DNA of 64,000 nt from contig QCCQ01000007.1 of assembly GCA_003278875.1 (NCBI GenBank), positions 1 through 64,000 of the forward strand. The letters are read 5' to 3'. Shown here in pieces: positions 27,189 to 37,536 of the stretch. The position numbers and the translations under genes were made by a program. Below the pieces are notes generated by a model. That model saw only the letters and a program-made list of their open reading frames with translations, made no database searches and had not been told where the DNA came from. Source of the DNA: Prochlorococcus sp. AG-347-L21. GTDB taxonomy: Bacteria; Cyanobacteriota; Cyanobacteriia; PCC-6307; Cyanobiaceae. Numbering within the stretch: position 1 is the first letter of the stretch; every line of letters starts with the position of its first letter.

Positions 27189-30097
27189 TAAGCACATTTT
27201 TTTTCTTCGAAAGTCTCGACTTGATTTACATTGCAAGAACAAATTAAATTGCGATCGCCATATGCATTATTGATCCTAGAAACTGAAGACCAAAACTTAA
27301 TGGAAGTTGGAGTTTTATAAGGAAAAGAAGCTTTTTCTTTTGAATAAGGATAATTCCAATTATCAGCAATTAACTCTTTCAGCGTATGGGGAGCGTTACA
27401 TATTACATTATTATTCTTTAAAGCAACATTTTTTTCTATTTCGCTGATTTCTTCTCCAATCAATAGCATAGCCTCGCAAAATCTATCCAATTCAACCAAA
27501 CTTTCACTTTCAGTAGGCTCTATCATTATCGTCTCTGGAACAGGCCAACTTATAGTTGGAGCATGAAAACTATAATCTATTAGTCGTTTAGCTAAATCAT
27601 TTACACTCAAACCAATTTTGGATTTTAAATCCCTAAAATCTAAAATACATTCATGTGCGACAAAATTATTTTTTCCCTTATAAAGAATCTTGAATTTATG
27701 CTTTAAAGAATGCGCAATATAATTTGCAGATAAAATTGCATGGGCAGTTGCTTTCCTTAAACCACTAAGACCAGCCATTTTTATATACATCCAACTTATT
27801 GGAAGAATACTTGCACTCCCATGCTTGGCAGAAGATACGTAATTGGAACTAATAGATAAATTATTATCCATTAAAGAATGAGTAGGAAGAAATGGGCTTA
27901 AAGTTTCTGATGCAGCAACTGGACCTACTCCTGGACCACCACCTCCATGAGGAATGCAGAATGTTTTATGTAAATTCAAATGACAAACATCAACACCATA
28001 ATTCCCGGGTTTACATAATCCAACCTGAGCGTTCAAATTTGCTCCATCTAAATAGACAAATCCTCCCACACTGTGAATTAAATCACATATCTTTCTGATT
28101 TGTAATTCAAAAACTCCATGAGTAGAGGGATAAGTCAACATAAGAGCCCCTATTTGGTTATCAAATTTCTTGACTTTGATTGACAAATCTTGAAAATCAA
28201 TATTTCCTTCTTCATCACATTCAACAGTTAACACGTCAAAACCTGCCATAACTGCACTAGCAGGATTTGTTCCATGAGCACTTTTTGGAATTAAACATTT
28301 TTTTCTTAAGAGTTCACCTTTTGATTCAAAATAAGAATTTATTGCCAATAAACCTGCAAACTCTCCCTGAGAACCTGCATTTGGTTGAAAAGAAACTGAT
28401 TTTAAACCAACAATCTCACTTATCCATTTTTCTAGGTCAGATATAATTTTTGAATAGCCTTTAGTTTGATCTGGTGGGGAAAAAGGATGAATGGAAGATA
28501 AATTAGCCCAAGAGACTGGATTTAACTCTGCTGCAGAATTTAACTTCATGGTACAGCTTCCCAATGGCATCATCCCATCTACCAGAGAAAAATCTTTTTC
28601 TGCAAGTCGGAATATATATCTCATTAATTCAGTTTCACTTTGGTAGTTTGTGAATATATCTTGCTGCATCCATGCACTGGTTCTCAAAGCTAAACTTTCA
28701 AGATGAAATTCTTTATCAAATTTTATATGCTCTAAATCTTCTTCTTTTTCTATAAGGTTTGCTATGAAAGTCAAAATATCTTTTATTTCTTTTTCATTAC
28801 TAAGCTCATCTAAAGAGATCCCAAAGCCAGTTGAATTTTCAATAGTTGATCCCAACGGCAAAATTCTTAAGTTATAGCCATTTTTTAAAGCTTCATTATG
28901 GATCCTCGGGGAGTGCTCAGAATAAACATCAACACTATCGAATCTAATCCCATCAGGAATATCAAAACCTAAAGCAGCTAAACCTGATTCTAAATTTATT
29001 CTCAACTCAACTAATCTCTTAGCAATTTGAGTTAATCCAGAGGGTCCATGATAAATAGCATAAAAAGAAGAAATTATGGCTAACAATGATTGAGCAGTAC
29101 AAATATTACTAGTGGCCTTTTCCCTTCTAATATGTTGCTCTCTTGTTTGCAATGCTAGTCTTAGTGACTTTTCTCCATTTTTAGATAGAGTTTGCCCAAC
29201 TATTCTTCCGGGTATAAGCCTTTTATATTTTTCGCTACAAGCAAAATATGCTGCATGGGGGCCACCAAAACCCATTGGAACACCAAATCTTTGCATACTC
29301 CCCACTGCTACATCAACACCAAATTCAGAAATTGGTTTAATCAAAACTTGTGCTAGTGGATCAATACATGCCGTAACAATAATTTCTGATCTATGTGCTT
29401 GAGATATTAAGAATTTAGGATCATATAATTGTCCATTTTTACCAGGTAATTGCAACAACATTCCAAAAACGTCATCATGACTAGGAAGGTTGCTTTGAGT
29501 AAAGCGTTTTAAGGATATTCCCAAAGGTTTTGCTCTGGTTTGTAGAACATTAAAAGTATGATCAAAAACATTTGACTCCACTAAGTACTCTTTTGAAGAT
29601 TTATTTTTTCTTGCGGAAAAACTCATGGCCATGGCTTCTGCTGCAGCGGTACCCTCATCCAACAAAGATGCATTAGCGACAGGGAATCCTGTTAGTTCAC
29701 AAACAATAGTCTGAAAATTAAATAGAGCTTCTAATCTTCCTTGTGCAATTTCTGCTTGATATGGAGTATAAGACGTATACCACCTTGGATTTTCAAGAAC
29801 ATGTCTTTGGATTACTTTAGGCATATGATTGTCATAATACCCAAGGCCTATAAGTGATCTCATTTTAGTATTTTTATTCGCAATCTCTTCTAATTCGTTT
29901 AAAGCCTCAATTTCTGAACAACCTTGGGGCAATATTTCTGAAGATTTATCTTTAAGCTGAATATCTTCAGGAATAACTTGATTTATAAATTGATCAATAT
30001 TATTAAAACCAAGCTTGTTCAGCATAATTCTTTCGTCATTATCTCCTAACCCAAGATGCCTATCTATAAACAAATCAGACCCAAATTTGGATGTCAT
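27188..30097 (-). CDS. gcvP: Glycine dehydrogenase (decarboxylating), P protein
   Basis: PLP enzyme that decarboxylates glycine and passes the aminomethyl group to the lipoyl arm of GcvH. In cyanobacteria this recycles photorespiratory glycine and makes one-carbon units. 969 residues, the single-chain form with both halves fused. The start is MTSKFGSDLFIDRHLG. Visible are GYYDNHMPKVIQRHVLENP near 90, SLLDEGTAAAEAM near 143, and the PLP-lysine region LNLHKTFCIPHGGGGPGVGP near 708-727. It lies 45 bp after gcvH on the same strand. Confidence 0.97.
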   Translation of the reverse strand: MTSKFGSDLFIDRHLGLGDNDERIMLNKLGFNNIDQFINQVIPEDIQLKDKSSEILPQGCSEIEALNELEEIANKNTKMRSLIGLGYYDNHMPKVIQRHVLENPRWYTSYTPYQAEIAQGRLEALFNFQTIVCELTGFPVANASLLDEGTAAAEAMAMSFSARKNKSSKEYLVESNVFDHTFNVLQTRAKPLGISLKRFTQSNLPSHDDVFGMLLQLPGKNGQLYDPKFLISQAHRSEIIVTACIDPLAQVLIKPISEFGVDVAVGSMQRFGVPMGFGGPHAAYFACSEKYKRLIPGRIVGQTLSKNGEKSLRLALQTREQHIRREKATSNICTAQSLLAIISSFYAIYHGPSGLTQIAKRLVELRINLESGLAALGFDIPDGIRFDSVDVYSEHSPRIHNEALKNGYNLRILPLGSTIENSTGFGISLDELSNEKEIKDILTFIANLIEKEEDLEHIKFDKEFHLESLALRTSAWMQQDIFTNYQSETELMRYIFRLAEKDFSLVDGMMPLGSCTMKLNSAAELNPVSWANLSSIHPFSPPDQTKGYSKIISDLEKWISEIVGLKSVSFQPNAGSQGEFAGLLAINSYFESKGELLRKKCLIPKSAHGTNPASAVMAGFDVLTVECDEEGNIDFQDLSIKVKKFDNQIGALMLTYPSTHGVFELQIRKICDLIHSVGGFVYLDGANLNAQVGLCKPGNYGVDVCHLNLHKTFCIPHGGGGPGVGPVAASETLSPFLPTHSLMDNNLSISSNYVSSAKHGSASILPISWMYIKMAGLSGLRKATAHAILSANYIAHSLKHKFKILYKGKNNFVAHECILDFRDLKSKIGLSVNDLAKRLIDYSFHAPTISWPVPETIMIEPTESESLVELDRFCEAMLLIGEEISEIEKNVALKNNNVICNAPHTLKELIADNWNYPYSKEKASFPYKTPTSIKFWSSVSRINNAYGDRNLICSCNVNQVETFEEKKCA

Positions 30098-30142
30098 ATT
30101 AAAATGTTTTTCTTTAAAATAGCTCTTTTTAAAAAGTTTGTC

Positions 30143-30532
30143 TTATTTTGGTACAACCTTTGATTGATATTCCTCAGAAGTCATCAAATCAGCAATTGAT
30201 GATTTTGATTCTGGTTTCAAAATGATCAACCAACCGTCTCCAATCGGATCATTCTGCAAAAGCTCAGGGTTCTCAATAACGCTTTCATTTACAGATACTA
30301 TTTCCCCTGAAAAAGGCAGATAGACTTCCTCTACGGCCTTAACTGATTCTATTGTTCCAAAAGTCTCGCCTTTCTCTAAAGTCGCCCCTTCATTAGCTAA
30401 TTCAACAAAAACAATATCTCCTAGTTGATCTATAGCGAATTCACTAACTCCAATTTTTAATAATCCATTTTCTTCCAAGACATATTCATGAGTATCAGCA
30501 TAGTTGAGGTTGTCTGGAAACTTGTAAGACAT
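30143..30532 (-). CDS. gcvH: Glycine cleavage system H protein
   Basis: Lipoyl carrier that shuttles the aminomethyl group between GcvP, GcvT and the L protein. 129 residues. The lipoylated lysine lies in GTIESVKAVEEVYLPFSG near 62, and the C-terminal GDGWLIILKP is typical. It is followed by gcvP and preceded 8 bp upstream by the PLP lyase gene, so at least three genes are probably cotranscribed. Confidence 0.97.
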   Translation of the reverse strand: MSYKFPDNLNYADTHEYVLEENGLLKIGVSEFAIDQLGDIVFVELANEGATLEKGETFGTIESVKAVEEVYLPFSGEIVSVNESVIENPELLQNDPIGDGWLIILKPESKSSIADLMTSEEYQSKVVPK

Positions 30533-30540
30533 GATTAAGG

Positions 30541-31827
30541 TTATAAAGGAAATAGAGAATCCTTTGAAATTAATTTTTCCTCTAATAATTCAGATAATAA
30601 ACGAATTAATGCAATTTTGATGTGAGCTATGTGAGAACCACCTTGAACAAAAATATTGTAAGGATTTCTAAGAGGAGCATCAGCAGAAAATTCACTTGTA
30701 CTACCTTCAATAAAGGTACCTCCTGCCATTAGTAATTTTGAATCATATCCATCCATTGATGATGGAACAACATTCAGAAAAGAATCTACTGGTGAAGAAT
30801 TTTGAAAAGATTGACAAACTTTTTGTACCAAATCAGGATTATTCAATCTTACTGACTGAATAAGATCAGATCTATAAGTTGCTGGCTCTGGTAAAACCTT
30901 AAATCCCAAATTTTTAAAGACTGCTGCAACCATATCAGCCCCTTTTAGTGATTCGTGAACAATTTGTGGTGCTAAAAACAAACCCTGCAAAATTAATCTT
31001 CCTAGTCCAAAATTTATTCCTGCAGAAGAACCAATGCCTGGTGAGGTTAATCTAGAACATGCCATCTCAACCAACTCTGCATCTCCTGCAACGTACCCAC
31101 CAGTAGGAACGATTGTTCCTCCCAAATTTTTAATCAATGATCCAGCAATTATATTTGCCCCTTTAGAAATTGGTTCACTATCTTCAACAAGCTCCCCATA
31201 ACAGTTATCAACAAAACATATACAACTAGGATCAAGGGAATGAATAAGACTACAAATTTTCTCTATCTGATGATTCGTAAGAGACTTTCTCCAACTATAT
31301 CCACAACTTTTTTGTATAAATACTAATTTGCATGAATTTTCTTCAAAAGAATGAACAATTTTTTCTTTAAAAGAATCAAAATTCTCGCAGATATTTATTT
31401 GCTTATATTCAATGTCAAAATCTTTAAGTGAGCCCTTTCCTCCTCCCCTTATTCCTATTACTTCTTCTAACGTGTCATATGGTTGTCCAGTAAGAGATAA
31501 CATTACATCTCCAGGTCGAAGAATTCCAAATAAGACAGAACTTATTGCATGCGTTCCACTTACAAATTGCATTCTCACAGCTGCCTTTTCAGCAAGAAAC
31601 AATCTTGCAAAAACCGCATCAATCTTTTCTCTAGATATATCATCATGACCACTACCAGAAGATTGAATGAAATGACTAGTAGAAACTTTTTCTTCCTTAA
31701 AAATTGTCAAAATATTTTCTAATTTCTGGAAAACCTGATTGGACCTTTCTTGGAAAACTTTACTTAAACTCTCTTCGACAGAAAGAACAGCGTTTTCAGC
31801 CAGTTTTAAGTTATTTTCAAGAGTCAT
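30541..31827 (-). CDS. PLP-dependent cystathionine beta-lyase/methionine gamma-lyase-like protein
   Basis: 428 residues of the family annotated as "aluminium resistance" or methionine gamma-lyase-like proteins. The fold is PLP type I: SGSGHDDISREKIDAVFA near 57, QFVSGTHAISSVLFGIL near 87, a DNCYGELVE aspartate motif near 201, and the probable PLP lysine in GSLIKNLGGTIVPTGGY near 228-244. The family is related to Cys/Met metabolism enzymes, but its substrate is unproven. The gene sits upstream of gcvH-gcvP with an 8-bp gap, which hints at a link with glycine, serine or sulfur amino-acid flux. That link is inference. Confidence 0.8.
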   Translation of the reverse strand: MTLENNLKLAENAVLSVEESLSKVFQERSNQVFQKLENILTIFKEEKVSTSHFIQSSGSGHDDISREKIDAVFARLFLAEKAAVRMQFVSGTHAISSVLFGILRPGDVMLSLTGQPYDTLEEVIGIRGGGKGSLKDFDIEYKQINICENFDSFKEKIVHSFEENSCKLVFIQKSCGYSWRKSLTNHQIEKICSLIHSLDPSCICFVDNCYGELVEDSEPISKGANIIAGSLIKNLGGTIVPTGGYVAGDAELVEMACSRLTSPGIGSSAGINFGLGRLILQGLFLAPQIVHESLKGADMVAAVFKNLGFKVLPEPATYRSDLIQSVRLNNPDLVQKVCQSFQNSSPVDSFLNVVPSSMDGYDSKLLMAGGTFIEGSTSEFSADAPLRNPYNIFVQGGSHIAHIKIALIRLLSELLEEKLISKDSLFPL

Positions 31828-31845
31828 TTATTATGAAAATTCATG

Positions 31846-32544
31846 TTATTTCTCAGAAGCTAAATTTCTTAATTCTGCGAGGAAAGCATTAGTTCCCCTA
31901 CCCCGAAAATAAGAAAGTTTTTTTGAAGCCTCATATAAATCAAGAAGTTCTCCATCTAATTCTTCCGCCGTATAATCTCTAATTCCTGCAATTACCTCAG
32001 CAAACCGTTCTCTACGGGCAGATTTATTGACAGCATAGGCTTCCATTACCTGCATTTTACATGATCTCCAAGCCTTATTTTGACAAAAATGCACTGAAAG
32101 AGCATCACTTAAAGCAGAAGCTTCTTCATCTTCTATATACCAGTCAAAAGATGAAGGTAGAGGTTTTAATCCTGAAAATATCTCGAATAACTCCCCGGCC
32201 GACAATGGATTACCAGAATCATTTTTTAGGGGTAATGCAGACTCTTCCAAAGATTTCCATAACTCTGGGTAATCACTTTCAAAACGATCCCTGATTTTTT
32301 CAATACCTTGATCAAGAATCGTATTAACTTGAGCTATTGCAAGAAAAACTTCAGGACCTGGTGAAGATAACTTCCCATTTCTAAGATTAGAAATTTGCGA
32401 ATTATGAACTTTACCTAAATCAAGAACTTCTGAAAGTAATGGCAATACTTTGTGAGACCAACCATTTCTTTCATGCCAGAGATGTATCAAATGAGCCATA
32501 GCCCTTCGACCTCTAGATAATTTATCGCGATATCCTAGACTCAC
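31846..32544 (-). CDS. Conserved protein with HTH-like region
   Basis: 232 residues from a GTG at 32544; no ATG lies further upstream and the next is at Met16. Residues about 45-80 (DLGKVHNSQISNLRNGKLSSP region) look like a Cro/C1-type helix-turn-helix: two helices, then S-I-S-N-L-R as the recognition helix. The middle contains a helical domain with many acidic residues and the end is Lys/Arg-rich and helical. No enzyme motif is visible. It heads the likely PLP lyase-gcvH-gcvP operon and is divergent from the desaturase gene, so it could regulate either; this is inference. I do not know its family name. Confidence 0.65.
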   Translation of the reverse strand: MSLGYRDKLSRGRRAMAHLIHLWHERNGWSHKVLPLLSEVLDLGKVHNSQISNLRNGKLSSPGPEVFLAIAQVNTILDQGIEKIRDRFESDYPELWKSLEESALPLKNDSGNPLSAGELFEIFSGLKPLPSSFDWYIEDEEASALSDALSVHFCQNKAWRSCKMQVMEAYAVNKSARRERFAEVIAGIRDYTAEELDGELLDLYEASKKLSYFRGRGTNAFLAELRNLASEK

Positions 32545-32619
32545 AGATAATTAAACTTATCAATAGTATAGTATGATAATATTACATATCGGTAATTTTG
32601 AAAATAGTATTTCAATATC
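32545..32619. promoter_or_regulatory. Divergent promoter region between HTH-like gene and desaturase gene
   Basis: The 75-bp gap contains -10-like hexamers in both directions: TATGAT at 32572-32577 on the plus strand and TATACT (complement of 32565-32570) on the minus strand, within an ATAGTATAGTATGATAAT stretch. No convincing -35 boxes are seen. The two hexamers overlap closely, so transcription in the two directions would probably interfere. Confidence 0.35.
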
Positions 32620-33558
32620 ATGAATTCAGTAATTTTCCAAGAAACAGCAAAATTAAAAAAACCTGTTCCAGCTGAAAAAGTTATAGAACTCTCAGAAAAA
32701 TTATTGGAACCTTCCAGTCATTCAAGAAGATATCCTCCAAGACTACATAAAACGTGGGGGACAATAATTTTTATGATTGCAATTCATATTCTTTCTCTTA
32801 TAGCTATACAACCAAAATTTTGGAGTCTCCCTGCAGTCATTTCATTACTATTTTTTTACTGGGTAACTGCTTGTTTAGGAGTCACCCTTGGATATCACAG
32901 ATTGTTATCACACAGATCGTTCATTGTACCAAGATGGTTAGAAAGATTTTTTGCTACCTGTGGAGCCATAAGTTGCCAGCATGGACCAATAGATTGGGTA
33001 GGTTTACATAGGCATCACCACTCTTTTTCAGATACTGAAGTAGATCATCACAATAGTAAAAAAGGTTTTTGGTGGAGTCATATGGGTTGGATGTTTAAAG
33101 ACGTAGAAGCACTAAAAGCTGTTCCTAAACTAAGTGCAGATTTAATCAAGGATCCATACTATAGATTTTTAAATAAATATTTTTTATTCCTACAAATTCC
33201 TATTGGACTTTCGTTGTACGCAATAGGTCAAAAATTAGGAGTTGGAGGATGGGCTCTAGTCCTTTGGGGAATTCCATTGAGGCTTGTAGTTGTTTATCAT
33301 ATAACTTGGCTAGTCAACTCCGCGACACATTGTTGGGGTAAAGCACCATTTGAAAGTGGTGATTCATCTAAAAACAATGCATGGGTTGCCGCATTAACAT
33401 TTGGAGAAGGTTGGCATAATAACCATCATGCATTTCCCAATTCGGCAAAACAAGGATTATTTAAAGGTCAGATAGACATTACATGGGAACATATTAAGAT
33501 TCTTGCGAAATTTGGTTTTGCAAAAAAAGTAAAGTTACCCTCTAGGTCTTATTATTAA
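32620..33558 (+). CDS. desC: Delta-9 acyl-lipid desaturase
   Basis: Introduces the first double bond at C9 of membrane-lipid acyl chains; it needs oxygen and ferredoxin and helps set membrane fluidity. 312 residues. The three iron-binding histidine boxes are clear: [10 protein letters not shown] near 88, [11 protein letters not shown] near 128, and [11 protein letters not shown] near 265. Hydrophobic segments lie at about 48-85 and 185-235. Cyanobacteria may carry several desC copies, so the exact paralogue is not fixed. It stands in front of rplI but 20 bp away from its likely start. Confidence 0.93.
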   Translation: MNSVIFQETAKLKKPVPAEKVIELSEKLLEPSSHSRRYPPRLHKTWGTIIFMIAIHILSLIAIQPKFWSLPAVISLLFFYWVTACLGVTLGYHRLLSHRSFIVPRWLERFFATCGAISCQHGPIDWVGLHRHHHSFSDTEVDHHNSKKGFWWSHMGWMFKDVEALKAVPKLSADLIKDPYYRFLNKYFLFLQIPIGLSLYAIGQKLGVGGWALVLWGIPLRLVVVYHITWLVNSATHCWGKAPFESGDSSKNNAWVAALTFGEGWHNNHHAFPNSAKQGLFKGQIDITWEHIKILAKFGFAKKVKLPSRSYY

Positions 33559-33578
33559 CTATATTGTTTAATATTTTC

Positions 33579-34034
33579 ATGGCTAAAAGAGTACAAGTCG
33601 CATTAACTGAATCAATCGCATCACTAGGTAAAGAAGGAGATCTAGTTGATGTAGCACCAGGATACGCAAGAAATTTTCTATTACCTTATGGCAAGGCAAT
33701 GAATGTAACACCAGCAGTCCTTAAACAAATTGAGAGGAAGAAAGAAAAAGAGAAAATCGCTGCTGATAAATTAAAGCAAGAAGCTTTAGATTTCCAAACT
33801 GCATTATCTACAATAGGTAGGTTCACTATCAAAAAACAGGTTGGAGAAGATGGTGTTCTTTTTGGTACGGTTACCAATGGGGATGTTGCCGAAGCGATAG
33901 AAGCGGCAACTAAAAAAGAAATTGATAGAAGAAACATTACTGTTCCTGATATACATAATTTAGGTTCCTTTACTGCAAAAATAAAATTACATCCAGAAGT
34001 AAATGCAGAAGTAAATATTGAAGTAACAAGTTAA
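33579..34034 (+). CDS. rplI: 50S ribosomal protein L9
   Basis: Large-subunit protein that restrains frameshifting and ribosome slippage. 151 residues. The ATG at 33579 ([20 protein letters not shown]) matches the family start; a TTG five codons upstream is less likely. The conserved N-domain [18 protein letters not shown] is near 26. It lies 58 bp before dnaB, a common bacterial neighbour. Confidence 0.97.
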   Translation: MAKRVQVALTESIASLGKEGDLVDVAPGYARNFLLPYGKAMNVTPAVLKQIERKKEKEKIAADKLKQEALDFQTALSTIGRFTIKKQVGEDGVLFGTVTNGDVAEAIEAATKKEIDRRNITVPDIHNLGSFTAKIKLHPEVNAEVNIEVTS

Positions 34035-34092
34035 TCAATTTGTTGCATTATTTTGAAAAGTAGCCAGAGTATATATCTAAGCAATTAAAGAT

Positions 34093-35475
34093 ATGGTTTC
34101 CGTACCTTTTCCAAATAATGGGCAAAATAAAAATTTTAAAAAGGATTTTAATATTGAAAACTCTGGATTAGTCCCTCCTCAAAACGTTCAAGCGGAGGAA
34201 GCTGTTCTTGGGGGCATACTTCTTGATCCAGACGCGATCGGAAGAATTGCAGACTTAATTAAACCTGAAGCTTTTTATATCAATGCCCATCAAGAGATTT
34301 ATAAAACAGCATTAATGTTGCATACCCAGGGTAAACCGACTGATTTAACGTCAATGAGTGCTTGGTTAGCAGATAATGGATCACTAGAAAAAATTGGAGG
34401 AAACAGCAAACTGGTAGAACTAGTTGAAAATGTTTCCTCTACAGCTTCCATTGAACAAGTTGCTAATTTAATTAACGACAAATTCATGAGAAGGCAACTG
34501 ATCAGATCTGGAAATGAAGTGGTTCAACTAGGTTTTGATCAAACTCAAGATACTAATGAAGTACTTGATAAAGCAGAACAAAAAATATTTGAAATCAGTC
34601 AAGAAAAACCTTCAAAAGGTCTCACTCAAGCAGCTGAAATCCTCACGAGTACTTTCAATGAAATAGAGTCAAGGTCATTAGGTACTTCAGTAGCTGGAAT
34701 TCCCGTAAATTTCTACGATCTTGATGCGATGACTCAAGGTTTTCAAAGAAGTGATTTAATCATTGTTGCTGGCAGACCTTCAATGGGGAAAACTTCAATA
34801 GTTCTTAATCTGGCTAAAAATGTAGCACAATCTCAAGATTTACCTGTGTGTGTATTTAGCCTTGAAATGAGTAAAGAACAGCTGACATATAGATTACTCT
34901 CTATGGAAGTTGGAATCGAAAGTGGCAGGCTAAGAACAGGAAGATTACAGCAAGATGAATGGCCATTACTCGGAGAAGGTATCAATTCATTAGGTCAATT
35001 ACCCATATTTATAGATGACAAGCCTAACTTAAGTGTTTTAGAGATGAGATCTCTGTGCAGAAGATTAATAGCTGAACAAAAAAAAGAACTTGGATTAATT
35101 GTGATCGATTACCTCCAGTTGATGGAAGGATCAACCCCTGATAATAGAGTGCAAGAACTTTCACGAATAACAAGAGGTCTCAAAAGCATGGCCAGAGAAT
35201 TAAAAGTTCCAGTAGTAGCCTTATCTCAGCTTAGTAGAGGGGTAGAGTCTAGAACGAATAAAAGACCAATGTTAAGTGATTTGAGAGAATCAGGATCTAT
35301 TGAACAAGATGCAGATTTAGTATTAATGATTTATAGAGATGAGTACTATAATCCAGAGACTGAAGATAGAGGAATTACAGAAATCATTGTCACTAAACAT
35401 AGAAATGGACCCGTAGGAACTGTTAAATTATTATTTGAACCTCAATTTACGAGATTTAGGAATTTAGCTAATTAA
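34093..35475 (+). CDS. dnaB: Replicative DNA helicase DnaB
   Basis: Hexameric 5'-3' helicase at the replication fork. 460 residues. N-terminal domain with PPQNVQAEEAVLGGILLDP near 28; C-terminal RecA fold with Walker A AGRPSMGKTS near 226, Walker B LIVIDYLQLM near 335, LSQLSRGVE near 377 and DLRESGSIEQDADLV near 395. There is no intein, unlike some cyanobacterial dnaB genes. It is followed by mnmG 12 bp downstream. Confidence 0.97.
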   Translation: MVSVPFPNNGQNKNFKKDFNIENSGLVPPQNVQAEEAVLGGILLDPDAIGRIADLIKPEAFYINAHQEIYKTALMLHTQGKPTDLTSMSAWLADNGSLEKIGGNSKLVELVENVSSTASIEQVANLINDKFMRRQLIRSGNEVVQLGFDQTQDTNEVLDKAEQKIFEISQEKPSKGLTQAAEILTSTFNEIESRSLGTSVAGIPVNFYDLDAMTQGFQRSDLIIVAGRPSMGKTSIVLNLAKNVAQSQDLPVCVFSLEMSKEQLTYRLLSMEVGIESGRLRTGRLQQDEWPLLGEGINSLGQLPIFIDDKPNLSVLEMRSLCRRLIAEQKKELGLIVIDYLQLMEGSTPDNRVQELSRITRGLKSMARELKVPVVALSQLSRGVESRTNKRPMLSDLRESGSIEQDADLVLMIYRDEYYNPETEDRGITEIIVTKHRNGPVGTVKLLFEPQFTRFRNLAN

Positions 35476-35487
35476 ATCGATCCTAAA

Positions 35488-37455
35488 ATGCAAGATCATA
35501 ACTCAACACATGAATCTTTTGACATCATCGTTATTGGAGGAGGACATGCAGGATGCGAAGCAGCTATAACAACAGCAAAATTGGGATTTTCTACAGCCTT
35601 ATTTACAATCAATTTAGATAGGATTGCCTGGCAACCTTGCAACCCTGCAGTTGGCGGTCCAGCAAAAAGTCAGTTGGTACATGAAGTTGATGCATTAGGT
35701 GGAATTATTGGTAAATTAGCTGATGAGACAGCTATACAAAAAAGAATATTAAATGCAAGCAGAGGACCAGCTGTATGGGCATTAAGAGCTCAAACAGATA
35801 AAAGAGAATACTCAAAAAAGATGATTGAAATACTACAAAATACAGATAATTTATCTTTAAAAGAAGCAATGATTACTGAACTGGATATTTCAAAAACAGA
35901 AGAAATTGGATTGAACTCAAAAAAAATCGTAAAAAAAAGAATAAAGGGTGTAAGGACTTTCTTTGGTAGTTATTATTCAGCAAGATCAGTTATTATCACA
36001 GCTGGTACATTTTTAGAAGGAAGAATATGGATAGGAAATAAATCAATGTCAGCTGGTAGATCTGGCGAACAAGCAGCAAAAGGTCTTACTCAAAATTTAC
36101 ACGAAATTGGTATCAAAACAGAACGTTTAAAAACAGGAACTCCAGCAAGAGTTGATAAAAGAAGTATCATTTTTGATGAATTAGATATTCAACCAAGTAC
36201 TGCAGCAAACAAATATTTTTCGTTTGATCCAGATATCAAAAATAATATGCCCCAAGTTAGTTGTCATATCACAAGAACAACTAGCAAAACACATCAACTA
36301 ATTCGAGACAATTTACATTTAACTCCCATTTACGGCGGTTTTATTGATAGTAAGGGGCCAAGATATTGTCCATCAATTGAAGATAAAATCGTTAAATTTG
36401 CTGATAAAGAATCACATCAAATTTTCTTAGAACCAGAAGGAATTAATACCCCTGAAATATATGTTCAAGGATTCTCCACAGGTTTACCTGAAAATATTCA
36501 ATTAGAACTTTTAAGAACCTTACCTGGATTAAATGAATGTAAAATGTTGCGACCAGCTTATGCAGTCGAGTATGACTATATACCTGCAACACAACTCCAA
36601 ACATCACTCGAAACGAAAGAAATTGAATATTTATTTAGCGCTGGACAAATTAATGGAACTACTGGTTATGAAGAAGCAGCAGCACAAGGATTAGTAGCCG
36701 GAGTCAATGCGACAAGAAAATTAAACAAAAAAGATCCAATAATCTTCACTAGAGAAAGCAGCTATATAGGAACAATGATCAATGATTTAATTACCAAAGA
36801 TCTCAAAGAACCATATAGAGTTCTTACTAGTAGGAGTGAATACAGGTTGACCCTTAGAGGAGATAATGCAGATAGGCGATTAACCCGATTAGGTTATGAA
36901 ATAGGGCTAATTGATGAGAAAAGATGGTCGGTCTATCAAGAAAAAATGAAACTTCTTGAAGAAGAGAAATTAAGATTAAAAAACACTCGTTTAAAAAACA
37001 CGGATGAAATAGCAAAAAAACTAGAATTAGCCACGGGATCAAAAATCAAAGGCTCAACAACTTTAAAAGAACTCTTAAAAAGACCAAACTTTCATTATTC
37101 AGATTTAATAAAATATAATTTGAATAAAAAAAATATAGCTTCTTCAATACAAGAAGGTGTTGAAATAGATATTAAATACGAGGGTTATCTTAAAAGGCAA
37201 AAAAACAACATAGAACAAATAAATCGTCAAAGCTGCAAATCTCTGCCTCAAGAAATAAATTATGAAAAGATAGAGACATTATCTTTAGAAGCTAGAGAAA
37301 ATTTGAATAAGATAAAGCCAAGAAATTTTGGTGATGCTTCAAAAATTCCCGGTGTAAGCAAAGCTGATTTAACTGCATTACTTGTTTGGCTAAAAATAAG
37401 AGAAATAAAAAAAGAAAAGGCAAATATTTTTGTCGAAAAAAAGTTATCATCTTAA
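35488..37455 (+). CDS. mnmG: tRNA uridine-34 5-carboxymethylaminomethyl modification enzyme MnmG
   Basis: With MnmE and FAD, installs the cmnm5 group on U34 of tRNAs that read codons ending in A or G. 655 residues. FAD motif [18 protein letters not shown] near 12-29, [22 protein letters not shown] near 51-72, [11 protein letters not shown] near 171, [20 protein letters not shown] near 384, and the C-terminal [14 protein letters not shown] for MnmE binding. Some residues in the insert near 145 are Lys-rich. It follows dnaB closely. Confidence 0.96.
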   Translation: MQDHNSTHESFDIIVIGGGHAGCEAAITTAKLGFSTALFTINLDRIAWQPCNPAVGGPAKSQLVHEVDALGGIIGKLADETAIQKRILNASRGPAVWALRAQTDKREYSKKMIEILQNTDNLSLKEAMITELDISKTEEIGLNSKKIVKKRIKGVRTFFGSYYSARSVIITAGTFLEGRIWIGNKSMSAGRSGEQAAKGLTQNLHEIGIKTERLKTGTPARVDKRSIIFDELDIQPSTAANKYFSFDPDIKNNMPQVSCHITRTTSKTHQLIRDNLHLTPIYGGFIDSKGPRYCPSIEDKIVKFADKESHQIFLEPEGINTPEIYVQGFSTGLPENIQLELLRTLPGLNECKMLRPAYAVEYDYIPATQLQTSLETKEIEYLFSAGQINGTTGYEEAAAQGLVAGVNATRKLNKKDPIIFTRESSYIGTMINDLITKDLKEPYRVLTSRSEYRLTLRGDNADRRLTRLGYEIGLIDEKRWSVYQEKMKLLEEEKLRLKNTRLKNTDEIAKKLELATGSKIKGSTTLKELLKRPNFHYSDLIKYNLNKKNIASSIQEGVEIDIKYEGYLKRQKNNIEQINRQSCKSLPQEINYEKIETLSLEARENLNKIKPRNFGDASKIPGVSKADLTALLVWLKIREIKKEKANIFVEKKLSS

Positions 37456-37536
37456 GAGGATTCCGTCTGAGCACTGAATAATAAACTTTTTAAATCACCA
37501 AAAATTTTATGGGAAGAAAAAGCCTCTACTTTTTTA

